Under the pieces are notes generated by a model that worked only from the letters and a program-made list of their open reading frames with translations, made no database searches and was not told the origin of the DNA. From NCBI GenBank assembly GCA_037349105.1, contig JAYJMM010000080.1, positions 1 to 64,000 on the forward strand: 64,000 bases of DNA. Direction: 5' to 3'. Shown piece after piece: positions 36,901 to 46,134 of the stretch. Position numbers and translations under genes: made by a program. The number at the start of each line of letters is the position of its first letter. Within the stretch, counting starts at the first letter, position 1. Source of the stretch: Limnomonas spitsbergensis. Taxonomy: Eukaryota > Chlorophyta > Chlorophyceae > Chlamydomonadales.

Positions 36901-39900
36901 TGGGGTAAGGGTGAGGGGTGGGAGGGAGGAGGCAGATGACTGATCCGCAGCTGTTCTGGGGTAAGGGTGAAGGGTGGGAGGGAGGCTGCAGCTGACTGGT
37001 CCACAGCTGTTCTGGGTTAAGGGTGAAGGGTGGGAGGGAGGAGGCAGCTCACTGATCCACAGCTGTTCTGGGGTAAGGGTGGGGATTGGGAGGGAGGAGG
37101 CAGCTGACTGGTCCACAGCTGTTATGGGGTAAGGGTGGAGGGTGGGAGGGAGGAGGCAGCTGACTGATCCACAGCTGTTCTGGGGTAAGGGTGAGGGGTG
37201 GGAGGGAGGAGGCAGCTGACTGATCCACAGCTGTTCTGGGGTAAGGGTGAAGGGTGGGAGGGAGGCTGCAGCTGACTGGTCCACAGATGTTCTGGGGTAA
37301 GGGTGAAGGGTGGGAGGGAGGAGGCAGCTCACTGATCCACAGCTGTTCTGGGGTAAGGGTGGGGATTGGGAGGGAGGAGGCAGCTGACTGGTCCACAGCT
37401 GTTCTGGGGTAAGGGTGGAGGGTGGGAGGGAGGAGGCAGCTGACTGATCCACAGCTGTTCTGGGGTAAGGGTGAGGGGTAGGAGGGAGGAGGCAGCTGAC
37501 TGGTCCACAGCTGTTCTGGGGTAAGGGTGAGGGGTAGGAGGGAGGAGGCAGGTTACTGATCCACAGCTGTTCTGGGGTAAGGGTGAGGGGTGGGAGGGAG
37601 GAGGCAGCTGACTGGTCCACAGCTGTTCTGGGGTAAGGGTGAAGGGTGGGAGGGAGGAGGCAGCTGACTGGTCCACAGCTGTTCTGGGGTAAGGGTGAAG
37701 GGTGGGAGGGAGGAGGCAGGCTACTGATCCACAGCTGTTCTGGGGTAAGGGTGAGGGGTAGGAGGGAGGAGGCAGGTTACTGATCCACAGCTGTTCTGGG
37801 GTAAGGGTGAGGGGTAGGTGGGAGGGGGCAGCTGACTGGTCCACAGCTGTTCTGGGGTAAGGGTGAGGATTGGGAGGGAGGAGACAGCTGACTGGTCCAC
37901 AGCTGTTCTGGGGTAAGGGTGGAGGGTGGGAGGGAGAAGGCAGCTGACTGATCCACAGCTGTTCTGGGGTAAGGGTGAGGGGTGGGAGGGAGGAGGCAGG
38001 CTACTGATCCACAGCTGTTCTGGGGTAAGGGTGAGAATTGGGAGGGAGGAGGCAGCTGACTGGTCCATAGCTGTTCTGGGGTAAGGGTGAAGGGTGGGAG
38101 GGAGGAGTCAGGCTACTGATCCACAGCTGTTCTGGGGTAAGGGTGAGGGGTACGAGGGAGGAGGCAGGTTACTGATCCACAACTGTTATGGGGTAAGGGT
38201 GAGGATTGGGAGGGAGGAGGCAGCTGACTGGTCCACAGCTGTTCTGGGGTAAGGGTGGGGGGTGGGAGGGAGGAGGCAGCTGACTGATCCACAGCTGTTC
38301 TGGGGTAAGGGTGAAGGGTGGGAGGGAGGAGGCAGCTCACTGATCCACAGCTGTTCTGGGGTAAGGGTGAGGATTGGGAGGGAGGAGGCAGCTGACTGGT
38401 CCACAGCTGTTCTGGGTGGGAGGGAGGAGGCAGGCTACTGATCCACAACTGTTCTGGGGTAAGGGTGAGGGGTAGGAGGGAGGAGGCAGCTGACTGGTCC
38501 ACAGCTGTTCTGGGTTAAGGGTGAGGGGTAGGAGGGAGGAGGCAGCTGACTGATCCACAGCTGTTCTGGGGTAATGGTAAGGGTGGGAGGGAGGAGGCAG
38601 CTCACTGATCCACAGCTGTTCTGGGGTAAGGGTGAGGATTGGGAGGGAGGAGGCAGCTGACTGGTCCACAGCTGTTCTGGGGTAAGGGTGGAGGGTGGGA
38701 GGGAGGAGGCAGCTGACTGATCCACGGCTGTTCTGGGGTAAGGGTGAGGGGTGGGAGGGAGGAGGCAGCTGACTGATCCACAGCTGTTCTGGGGTTAGGG
38801 TGAAGGGTGGGAGGGAGGAGGCAGCTGACTCGTGCACAGCTGTTCTGGGGTAAGGGTGAAGGGTGGGAGGGAGGAGGCAAGTTACTGATCCACAGCTGTT
38901 CTGGGGTAAGGGTGAGGGGTAGGAGGGAGGAGGCAGCTGACTGATCCACAGCTGTTCTGGGGTAAGGGTGAGGGGTGGGAGGGAGGAGGCAGATGACTGA
39001 TCCGCAGCTGTTCTGGGGTAAGGGTGAAGGGTGGGAGGGAGGTTGCAGCTGACTGGTCCACAGCTGTTCTGGGTTAAGGGTGAAGGGTGGGAGGGAGGAG
39101 GCAGCTCACTGATCCACAGCTGTTCTGGGGTAAGGGTGGGGATTGGGAGGGAGGAGGCAGCTGACTGGTCCACAGCTGTTCTGGGGTAAGGGTGGAGGGT
39201 GGGAGGGAGGAGGCAGCTGACTGATCCACAGCTGTTCTGGGGTAAGGGTGAGGGGTGGGAGGGAGGAGGCAGCTGACTGATCCACAGCTGTTCTGGGGTT
39301 AGGGTGAAGGGTGGGAGGGAGGAGGCAGCTGACTGGTGCACAGCTGTTCTGGGGTAAGGGTGAAGGGTGGGAGGGAGGAGGCAAGTTACTGATCCACAGC
39401 TGTTCTGGGGTAAGGGTGAGGGGTAGGAGGGAGGAGGCAGCTGACTGATCCACAGCTGTTCTGGGGTAAGGGTGAGGGGTGGGAGGGAGGAGGCAGCTGA
39501 CTGATCCACAGCTGTTCTGGGGTAAGGGTGAAGGGTGGGAGGGAGGCTGCAGCTGACTGGTCCACAGATGTTCTGGGGTAAGGGTGAAGGGTGGGAGGGA
39601 GGAGGCAGCTCACTGATCCACAGCTGTTCTGGGGTAAGGGTGGAGGGTGGGAGGGAGGAGGCAGCTGACTGATCCACAGCTGTTCTGGGGTAAGGGTGAA
39701 GGGTGGGAGGGAGGAGGCAGCTGACTGATCCACAGCTGTTCTGGGGTAAGGGTGAAGGGTGGGAGGGAGGAGGCAGCTGACTGATCCACAGCTGTTCTGG
39801 GGTAAGGGTGAGGATTGGGAGGGAGGAGGCAGCTGACTGGTCCAAAGCTGTTCTGGGTGGGAGGGAGAAGGCAGGCTACTGATCCACAGCTGTTCTGGGG

Positions 39901-39940
39901 TAAGGGTGAGGGGTAGGAGGGAGGAGGCAGGTTACTGATC
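33991..39940 (+). repeat. 56-bp G-rich minisatellite, block 2
   Basis: About 106 units of the same family as block 1, without any 434-bp spacer. Higher-order structure has a period near 2.0 kb: 35328-35675 recurs at 37329 (offset 2,001), 36280-37620 at about 38337 (offset 2,057), and 34167-34556 at 38113 (offset 3,946). Private variants include GGGTTAAGGG units (34566, 36460, 38514) and GATCCGCAGCTG (35055, 36943, 39001). It therefore evolved separately from block 1 after the modules were joined or duplicated. Confidence 0.95.
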
Positions 39941-41483
39941 TGGGACAGGTGGTGGGGGGAGAGGGGATGTGTCTGGCCATGAGCTGGGACATGTGATGGG
40001 GGGAGAGGGAATGTGTCTGGCCATGAGCTGGGGCAGGTGATGGGGGGAGAGGGGATGTGTCTGGCCAGGATCTGGAGCAGGTGGTGGGGGGAGAGGGGAT
40101 GTATCTGGCCATGAGCTGGGACAGGTGGTGGGGGGAGAAGGGATGTGTCTGGCCATGAGCTGGAGCAGGTGGTGGGGGGAGAGGGGATGTGTCTGGCCAT
40201 GAGCTGGGACATGTGATGGGGGGAGAGGGGATGTGTCTGGCCATGAGCTGGGACAAGTGGTGGGGGGAGAGGGGATGTGTCTGGCCATGACCTGGGACAT
40301 GTGATGGGGGGAGAGGGGATGTGTCTGGCCAGGAGCTGGAGTTGGTGGTGGGGGGAGAGGGGATGTGTCTGGCCATGAGCTGGAGCAGGTGGTGGGGGGA
40401 GAGGGGATGTGTCTGGCCATGAGTTGGAGCAGGTGGTGGGGGGAGAGGGGATGTGTCTGGCCATGAGCTGGAGCAGGTGGTGGGGGGAGAGGGGATGTGT
40501 CTGGCCAGGAGCTAGAGCAGGTGGTGGGGGGAGAGGGGATGTGTTTGGCCATGAGCTGGAGCAGGTGGTGATTGGAGAGGGGATGTGTCTGGCCATGAGC
40601 TGGGACAGGTGGTGGGGGGAGAGGGGATGTGTCTGGCCATGAGCTGGGACATGTGATGGGGGGAGAGGGGATGTGTCTGGCCATGAGCTGGGGCAGGTGA
40701 TGGGGGGAGAGGGGATGTGTCTGGCCATGAGCTGGGACATGTGATGGGGGGAGAGGGGATGTGTCTGGCCATGAGCTGGAGCAGGTGGTGGGGGGAGAGG
40801 GGATGTGTCTGGCCATGAGGTGGAGCAGGTGGTGGGGGGAGAGGGGATGTGTCTGGCCATGAGCTGGGACATGTGATGGGGGGAGAGGGGATGTGTCTGG
40901 CCATGAGCTGGGACAGGTGGTGGGGGGAGAGGGGATGTGTCTGGCCATGAGCTGGAGCAGGTGATGGGGGGAGAGGGGATGTGTCTGGCCATGAGCTGGA
41001 GCAGGTGGTGGGGGGAGAGGGGATGTGTCTGGCCATGAGCTGGGACAGGTGGTGGGGGGAGAGGGGATGTGTCTGGCCATGAGCTGGAGCAGGTGGTGGG
41101 GGGAGAGGGGATGTGTCTGGCCATGAGCTGGAGCAGGTGGTGGGAGGAGAGGGGATGTGTCTGGCCATGAGCTGGGACAGGTGGTGGGGGGAGAGGGGAT
41201 GTGTCTGGCCAGGAGCTGGAGCAGGTGGTGGGGGGAGAGGGGATGTGTCTGGCCAGGAGCTGGAGCAGGTGGTGGGGGGAGAGGGGATGTGTCTGGCCAT
41301 GAGCTGGAGCAGGTGGTGGGGGGAGAGGGGATGTGTCTGGCCATGAGCTGGGACAGGTGGTGGGGGGAGAGGGGATGTGTCTGGCCATGAGCTGGGACAT
41401 GTGATGGGGGGAGAGGGGATGTGTCTGGCCATGAGCTGGGACAGGTGATGGGGGGGAGAGGGGATGTGTATGGCCATGAGCTG
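39941..41483 (+). repeat. 44-bp minisatellite, array B
   Basis: About 35 units against 15 in array A, although the flanking 1.65-kb blocks are about 99.5% identical. Both junctions match those of array A: GGTTACTGATCTGGGACAGG on the left and GAGCTGGGCATGTGG on the right. Gain and loss of units is clearly faster than point mutation here. One unit (near 41450) has an extra G in its G-run. Confidence 0.95.
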
Positions 41484-42210
41484 GGCATGTGGAGTGCTTT
41501 GGCTGTTGAGAAGCAGTAGGTGATGAGGCTGGGCTTGGGTACCTTCAGACGATCATGATGCATGGTAGGCCAGCCAGCCTAGTCCTGTGGTAGCAAGGGA
41601 CATAAAGGGTGCATGCTTTATGGCATGGGATGTACGGGAGGGTATGTGGGAGAGTCTAGGAGAGCACATGGGGGTACTGGATGTGGCTGGACCCTGACTG
41701 GTTGGACTTTGAGTGGCTGGACCCTAAATTGCTGTGCAGTTGTGGGGGATCTTTGGCATGCAAGACCTGGGCAGCTGAGGGGGAGAGGTGGACTGCTGGA
41801 TCTAGGCAGCAAAGGGGGATATGTGGACTGCATGAGCTAGGCAGCTGAGGGGGAGAGGTGTTTGGGGAGGGGGTTCTGTTACTTTGCCTTGATGTATCAG
41901 GATGGTGGAGTCTTGTGCATGGGGACATGTACTTGTACGCTGCTCTGATAAAAACATGGAGGTGGAGTCGTGTGCACGGGGACAGGTACTGGTACCTTGC
42001 TCTGTAATTTACTTGTGGCTGGTGGCCTGGGGTGTAAGCACGAGGGGGGGGGGGGGGGGTATGGACAGGCTAGAGGGCACATGGCCCATGCTGGAGGGCC
42101 ATGCGGGAGGGACACGCTGTTACTTGCCTTTCATCCAGCAAACAGCAGGAAGGTCGAGTCGAGTGGTCGTGTGGTCGAGTGGTTGTGGCACTCTGATCTG
42201 ATGTAGCAAG

Positions 42211-42654
42211 GTGATGGAGTCTTGTGCACGGGGGATGGTAGTTGCTGGGCTTCTCGATCTTCCTTGTTCTTGCGTTTACGATGGCGCTTTGGGGATGCGT
42301 GGGGATGTCGGCCCCCGGTGTGTTGGGTACCTGACGGTACGCATGAGGAAGATGCTGCTACATTACATTGCGTATGAGTACAACGCGTTACTCAGAGAAC
42401 TTCATACAAGATCCAATCCGTGGCAAAGCATGATCGGGCATATCAGGATGAAGCTGGGTCGCCATCAGAGCGTAGCATTACGTGTGCTACCAAGCTCACC
42501 TGAATTGGTTGATCTTTCAAGAAGGGACTGGTACACTGGTGGTACTGAGAAGTGCATTCCAGATCGTCGACAGGTAGTACAAAGTGTGGAACGTTACCCC
42601 ATGGCTGTGGCGTCGAGACGTTCGGTCTCCAGGCGTATCATGGCCGTCTGTTGA
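42211..42654 (+). CDS. hypothetical ORF in subtelomeric block B (147 aa)
   Basis: Counterpart of the 148-residue frame in block A, one residue shorter through a 3-base deletion (CTGCTACATTAC against CTGCTTATACATTAC). It keeps an ATG start and a TGA stop. Function unknown. Confidence 0.25.
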   Translation: MMESCARGMVVAGLLDLPCSCVYDGALGMRGDVGPRCVGYLTVRMRKMLLHYIAYEYNALLRELHTRSNPWQSMIGHIRMKLGRHQSVALRVLPSSPELVDLSRRDWYTGGTEKCIPDRRQVVQSVERYPMAVASRRSVSRRIMAVC

Positions 42655-42784
42655 GATTGGCATTCCTGGTGTAGGTCTACAAGATCAACCAGAGGTTTCG
42701 CTCAACATCATGCAACACCATCTAGTAGTAACACTGATCGTGGAGCTGTAGGAACGGCGAGGTACGCTTTGCATGATTGCTTTA

Positions 42785-43060
42785 TCAGATGCACTGCAAT
42801 CGCGCTGGGTGTGCCCTCCTGCCACCTCTTGCTGCGCTCAGGCAGCACAGCTGGCGAGGGCTGCGTGGCCAACCTGTAGACGAAGCAAGAAGATTGGAGA
42901 TCGGAGTGGTGCGGCGTGGCTTCGACGCAGATCGGTAAGATGTTGTTGCAAAAAACTGATGGGTGAACATGTTGTTGCTGTCACCTGAGGCATCAGGCGT
43001 GTATGGCACGTTAGATAAAACAGTGTTCGAAACAGCAGAAAGCGGCGTATATGCGCGCAT
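42785..43060 (-). CDS. hypothetical minus-strand ORF in block B (91 aa)
   Basis: Identical to the frame at 33516-33791. Listed for completeness; no domain recognised. Confidence 0.15.
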   Translation of the reverse strand: MRAYTPLSAVSNTVLSNVPYTPDASGDSNNMFTHQFFATTSYRSASKPRRTTPISNLLASSTGWPRSPRQLCCLSAARGGRRAHPARLQCI

Positions 43061-43127
43061 GCGTGTCTTGGTAGGGCGGCGCTTCGTTCAAAAAGACAGG
43101 CAGGATGTTGAAATGAAAAGACTAAAA

Positions 43128-43197
43128 CTAAACCCTAAACCCTAAACCCTAAACCCTAAACCCTAAACCCTAAACCCTTACCCTAAACCCTAAACCC
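43128..43197 (-). repeat. interstitial telomere tract B, degenerate (CCCTAAA)n
   Basis: About ten repeats, one shortened to CCCTTA near 43176-43181, ending at CCCAGTTACTGC. Same orientation and same left junction (ACTAAAACTAAACCC) as tract A, but shorter and with a mutated unit. That fits an older, internalised chromosome end. The right side is the hairpin-dense segment, not minisatellite. Confidence 0.95.
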
Positions 43198-43220
43198 AGT
43201 TACTGCTTTATGGTGCGACA
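43197..43220 (+). repeat. 24-bp direct repeat, left copy
   Basis: Begins CAGTTACTGCTTTATGG and ends GTGCGACA. The identical 24 bases recur at 44059-44082. The left copy abuts telomere tract B with no gap. Confidence 0.9.
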
Positions 43221-44058
43221 GCTGTCACAGTATATTACCGTATACGTGACAGAACCGTGTAGACCGCAGTCGGCGGCCTCGGGGCCTCCGCAGCTTATCT
43301 GCGGAGTCTCCGGATTTGAACTGAGACCTAGAAACCCGCTTACGCAGGGTGATTTGACAGATTCTACCGTACTCGGAATTGGGCCTGCCGGGTCCCTGTA
43401 TCCCGGCAATTGCCTAAACTAGTTACTTCGTCCCTTTCTAAAGGACAGACCTCTATTTGTAACAAGCACCGGCCGTCATTGAGACCTGCAGCTTCCACAT
43501 AAGTCAGTACCTTAACCCGAGTCAAGTCTAGCTCAGCCTCAGCTGATCTAGCTGGAGACAAGTACCCCAGTAGAGAACCGAGACCCTGCCGAAGAAGAAG
43601 TACGCAGTCTACGTCCCGTCTACCTCACCGCGTGTTGCGCGGTTAGTGCCCTTAACATAGCCCGGCTGGATCGCGCCCAGACGGCCAGAAGGCCTACGCT
43701 ACCTAAGTCTATTGCTATACATACAAATAACCAGCTTAGCTGCTTAACTCGCTGAGCACTCGCAGCCAGTGAAGAGTCACTGAGCCTGCCCGTAGGCGTC
43801 CATCACTGCCGTGAGGAAAGAAGTCCGCCACGGACATGAAGCGCACATCGCGAGTAAAGTAGTAGGGGCGGTACCCACGAGACGGAGACTTCCAGGCAGA
43901 GACGTCCAGTTAGGGACTGCCAGTTATAGTTATCTTGTTAACAAGCTCTTGTCTGTAGTACAAGGAGCATGAGTGTACGGTGGTGTACCGTATTTGTGAG
44001 TAGAGGTCACCTCTCTAAGGTGCCCTGACCGGAGTTTACGGTATTTACCATAGTATTG
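43221..44058. other. hairpin-dense segment, possibly organelle-derived
   Basis: 838 bp with an unusual number of short perfect stem-loops: CTGTCAC/GTGACAG (43222-43252), CTCCGCAG/CTGCGGAG around loop CTTAT (43286-43306), TGCCGGG/CCCGGCA (43386-43408), ACCGCG/CGCGGT (43627-43643), CAGTGA/TCACTG (43767-43782), GTCCG/CGGAC (43823-43835), the 12-base palindrome CTTGTTAACAAG (43934-43945) and TACGGT/ACCGTA (43976-43992). No convincing ORF or tandem repeat. Organelle genomes of Haematococcus and Volvox relatives are known to be full of palindromic repeats, so captured organelle DNA is a reasonable inference. A structured RNA or non-autonomous element flanked by direct repeats is an alternative. Part of 43270-43345 has a tRNA-like stretch (GGATTTGAACTGAGACC) but no full cloverleaf. 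Confidence 0.55.
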
Positions 44059-44082
44059 CAGTTACTGCTTTATGGTGCGACA
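44059..44082 (+). repeat. 24-bp direct repeat, right copy
   Basis: Identical to 43197-43220, 862 bp downstream. It could be a target duplication, short terminal repeats of an element, or a microhomology product of duplication. Confidence 0.9.
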
Positions 44083-44120
44083 AAGACCGTCGTGCTTCCC
44101 TTCACACTTTGTCTTCCATA

Positions 44121-44439
44121 CCGTAGAACCACATAGACTTCGCTCATAATTAATTAATTATTGGCCAGCGCGGACATGGGTGCGCGCTCATCACAATTCA
44201 AAAATTGCCACTGCGCGGTTTGTCAGTTAGGTGCCCAAACAATTATTTTGGGGGTGCGCTCTATAAATTAAAAACAGCACACACAAAAAACGCGCGCTAG
44301 TGCAAGACTATTTGATTTGTCATCCGTCGAGTGATCCTTACGCCAGTCCCCGTAGCGAAGCTCGATCCTGGGGGCAGAGACGGGTGCTGACGACTGCTGA
44401 TGTTTCGGGGCCCCAACAGCCACACGTTTCCTGAGGCCA
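44121..44439 (+). repeat. dispersed repeat family 1, copy 1
   Basis: About 319 bp from AGAACCACATAGACTTCG to TTTCCTGAGGCCA, matching 53131-53439 at roughly 80% by eye. Shared landmarks are CTTCGCTCATAATT, GTCCCCGTAGCGAAGCTCG and GATCCTGGGGGCAG. No ORF is shared and no tail or terminal repeats are visible, so the class is unknown. I saw no further copy in the window. Confidence 0.75.
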
Positions 44440-44569
44440 AAAAGGCATGGCAGTGAAGAGGAAGGAATCAAGCTTCCTGACAGGCAGTGGATACATTCCA
44501 ATCGCAGCAGTGCTGCCGCTATAGTAGTTGACGAATGGGGCCCAGATGGGGCTTAGGGTTCAGCTTTTC

Positions 44570-44686
44570 TCTGTCGCCCACCCCCTAACCTGTAAACCCT
44601 GCTTACCTTGGCTCTGTCACCTAAACGCTCACCCTTAAAACCCTGGTCGGAAGGTTTGTGGTGGGGAAAGGTGCGAAGATTTGGTA
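44570..44686. repeat. dispersed repeat family 2, left part of a copy split by hAT
   Basis: Contains CTTACCTTGGCTCTGTCACC, a phrase echoed at 47576-47596, 48190-48206 and 48322-48342. With 46135-46370 it appears to form one copy of a diverged family represented uninterrupted at 48172-48545, with the hAT element inserted between the halves. Confidence 0.4.
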
Positions 44687-44694
44687 TGAGGCAG
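44687..44694 (+). repeat. hAT target-site duplication, left
   Basis: TGAGGCAG immediately before the terminal repeat TAGGGCTG. Exact match to 46127-46134. An 8-bp duplication is the hallmark of hAT insertion. Confidence 0.9.
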
Positions 44695-44710
44695 TAGGGC
44701 TGACGGGTGG

Positions 44711-44818
44711 CGTATATGGAAATATACGTATATACGTATATACGCCGTATATACGTGTATATTTGAACAACATATACGCGTATATGTTTGAAAAACGTAT
44801 ATACGGCATGCCGTATAT
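44711..44818. promoter_or_regulatory. left subterminal palindrome cluster of the hAT element
   Basis: Repeats of GTATATACG and its reverse, including ATACGTATATACGTATATAC and GTATATACGGCATGCCGTAT. A matching cluster lies at 46043-46115. Such clustered palindromes inside both ends of hAT elements are typical transposase recognition sites; binding here is inferred. Confidence 0.5.
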
Positions 44819-44919
44819 AGTCAAATTTTAGAAGCGCTCGTCATGCTTTGAAGTGCACAATCGCTCGTTAATCCACGCCGCATCAGCGTTCTCGTCTCTT
44901 CTTTTTTCACTCGCTTTCA

Positions 44920-45600
44920 ATGGACGACTGGGCTGCATTCGACAGTGATGGAAACGAATTTACCCCCGCGTATCGACAGTCCGTAGTCACATGCAAAGAC
45001 CTCACACCCCAAGAAGCCTACGTGAAACTCATCGACATGAAAGAGAAAGGCAGAACTCCGCGTTGGAACAAGCTGAAAGTTTGCCAGGTAGCAAATGAGG
45101 AGAAGGACCCATGAGGCAGCTGGCCGTACTTGGCCAAGATGCAGTGCATCGAGTGTGAGGCCTTCCTAATGCCTTCGAATCCGGCCAGACTCGGATCGAC
45201 CCACTTCAACAAGGCTGGAGCATGCATCGACCGCCAGAAAATAAGGAACACCATGGACAAGCGTGCAGCCATGCTCGAGGCCAGGGACTCCTTGAGCCAG
45301 CAGACCCAGGAATCCAAGAGATAGCGCGCCAACGACGAGGACGCGAGCGGGATGCGCTTGCATAAGCAGGAGATTCAAAGCTTCGTCCCCCAGATTGCGA
45401 AGTGCGCTAGCCGGCTGCTATCCATGCACGTCACCAGCGCAGCAACTGAGCGGAACTGGTCTCTTTGGGGCAACATCTACACCAAGTACCGCTCGTGTAT
45501 GTCATTGAAGGTTGCTGAGAAGATTGTTTTCATCCGTGGGAACAGTAGGCATGGCGCAGCCATTCAGGATGAGGAGCTGGCCTTGTCCTATGATGCTTAG
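44920..45600 (+). pseudogene. internally deleted hAT transposase remnant
   Basis: A single frame of 227 codons with two in-frame stops, TGA at 45112-45114 and TAG at 45322-45324. Reading through them, residues 1-64 have no clear motif. Residues about 73-107 form a BED-like finger: CIEC (45136-45147), then His after 15 residues and Cys after six more. Residues about 160-215 match the hAT C-terminal dimerisation segment (RLLSMHVTSAATERNWSLWG, then IYTKYR and a late KIVF), with the typical ATERNWS core. The catalytic RNase H-like region and the large insertion domain expected between finger and tail are absent. With both the deletion and the stops it cannot make active transposase. ATG at 44920 is the first in frame. 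Confidence 0.8.
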
Positions 45601-45672
45601 TTGCTGACAGCTAGCTGCCTGCCTGCCAGTATTCTACAGGTTCACTAGCAGGAGTAGAGTGCTTGACGAGCT

Positions 45673-46016
45673 GACGCTGATCAGACTGCGCATGTCTGGC
45701 ATCTGTCTGTCCCCTTAGGCCGCGAACCCGATACTTGAGTTGATGTTGTATTTGAGCTGAATTTGAGGCAGACATGAGTAAACTCATTTTTATAATTGAA
45801 GAAGTTCTAGGTGGAGGTCAAGGCATGAAATGCCCTAGATTTTTGACGCTGATCAGACTGCGATGTCCAGCATATGTTAGTGCCCTCGGGCCGCGAACCC
45901 GATACTTGATTTGTTGTTGTATTTGAGCTAAATTTGAGGCTGGCATGAGTAAACTCAATTTTTTAAATGATGAAGTGATAGGTGGAGGTTAGGGCATGAA
46001 ATGCCCTAGGTTTCAA
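45673..46016 (+). repeat. 172-bp tandem duplication inside the hAT element
   Basis: Two copies starting GACGCTGATCAGACTGCG at 45673 and 45845. Each continues with CGCGAACCCGATACTTGA, TGAGTAAACTCA and GGCATGAAATGCCCTAG. Copies differ at perhaps one base in ten, so the duplication predates the last insertion. Confidence 0.8.
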
Positions 46017-46042
46017 GGTTTTTAAAGATTTCCAGGTCCCCA

Positions 46043-46115
46043 TATGCGTATACGTATACGGTATATACGCTTATACACGTATATACGTGTATATTTCGGC
46101 AGAATATACGGTATA
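46043..46115. promoter_or_regulatory. right subterminal palindrome cluster of the hAT element
   Basis: Contains GCGTATACGTATACGGTATA and CACGTATATACGTGTATATT, mirroring the left cluster. The stretch ATACGTGTATATTT occurs in both clusters in the same orientation, so they are not simple extensions of the inverted terminus. Confidence 0.5.
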
Positions 46116-46126
46116 TACCAGCCCTA

Positions 46127-46134
46127 TGAGGCAG
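46127..46134 (+). repeat. hAT target-site duplication, right
   Basis: TGAGGCAG directly after CAGCCCTA, identical to 44687-44694. Confidence 0.9.

Larger units (their letters stand above)
41484..43127 (+). other. 1.65-kb subtelomeric block, copy B
   Basis: Partner of 32214-33858, in the same position between 44-bp array and telomere tract. It holds a 16-base G homopolymer at 42044-42059 where copy A has 14 bases interrupted by one A, so part of the difference could be sequencing error. Confidence 0.9.
44695..46126 (+). mobile_element. non-autonomous hAT DNA transposon (1,432 bp)
   Basis: Ends are perfect 8-bp inverted repeats, TAGGGCTG (44695-44702) and CAGCCCTA (46119-46126), bounded by identical 8-bp target duplications. 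Subterminal regions on both sides (44711-44818 and 46043-46115) are packed with TATACG/CGTATA palindromes, as expected for hAT transposase binding regions. Inside is one decayed frame that keeps an N-terminal finger and a C-terminal dimerisation segment but lacks the catalytic middle (hAT transposases are usually 600-800 residues). The element therefore cannot move itself. Intact ends and target duplications suggest a fairly recent insertion mobilised from elsewhere. Confidence 0.88.

Noticed and set aside
39610..41563. Minus-strand ORFs of 596, 543 and 321 codons with Pro/His/Ser repeats
   Set aside because: They lie in the 44-bp array, in all three minus frames at once. Repeat artefact.
43270..43345. 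tRNA gene or tRNA-derived SINE (GGATTTGAACTGAGACC)
   Set aside because: Only a T-arm-like phrase is present; acceptor, D and anticodon stems do not form.
44351..44375. Pol III A/B boxes (TAGCGAAGCTCG, GCTCGATCC) in dispersed repeat 1
   Set aside because: The two matches overlap, whereas real boxes are tens of bases apart.
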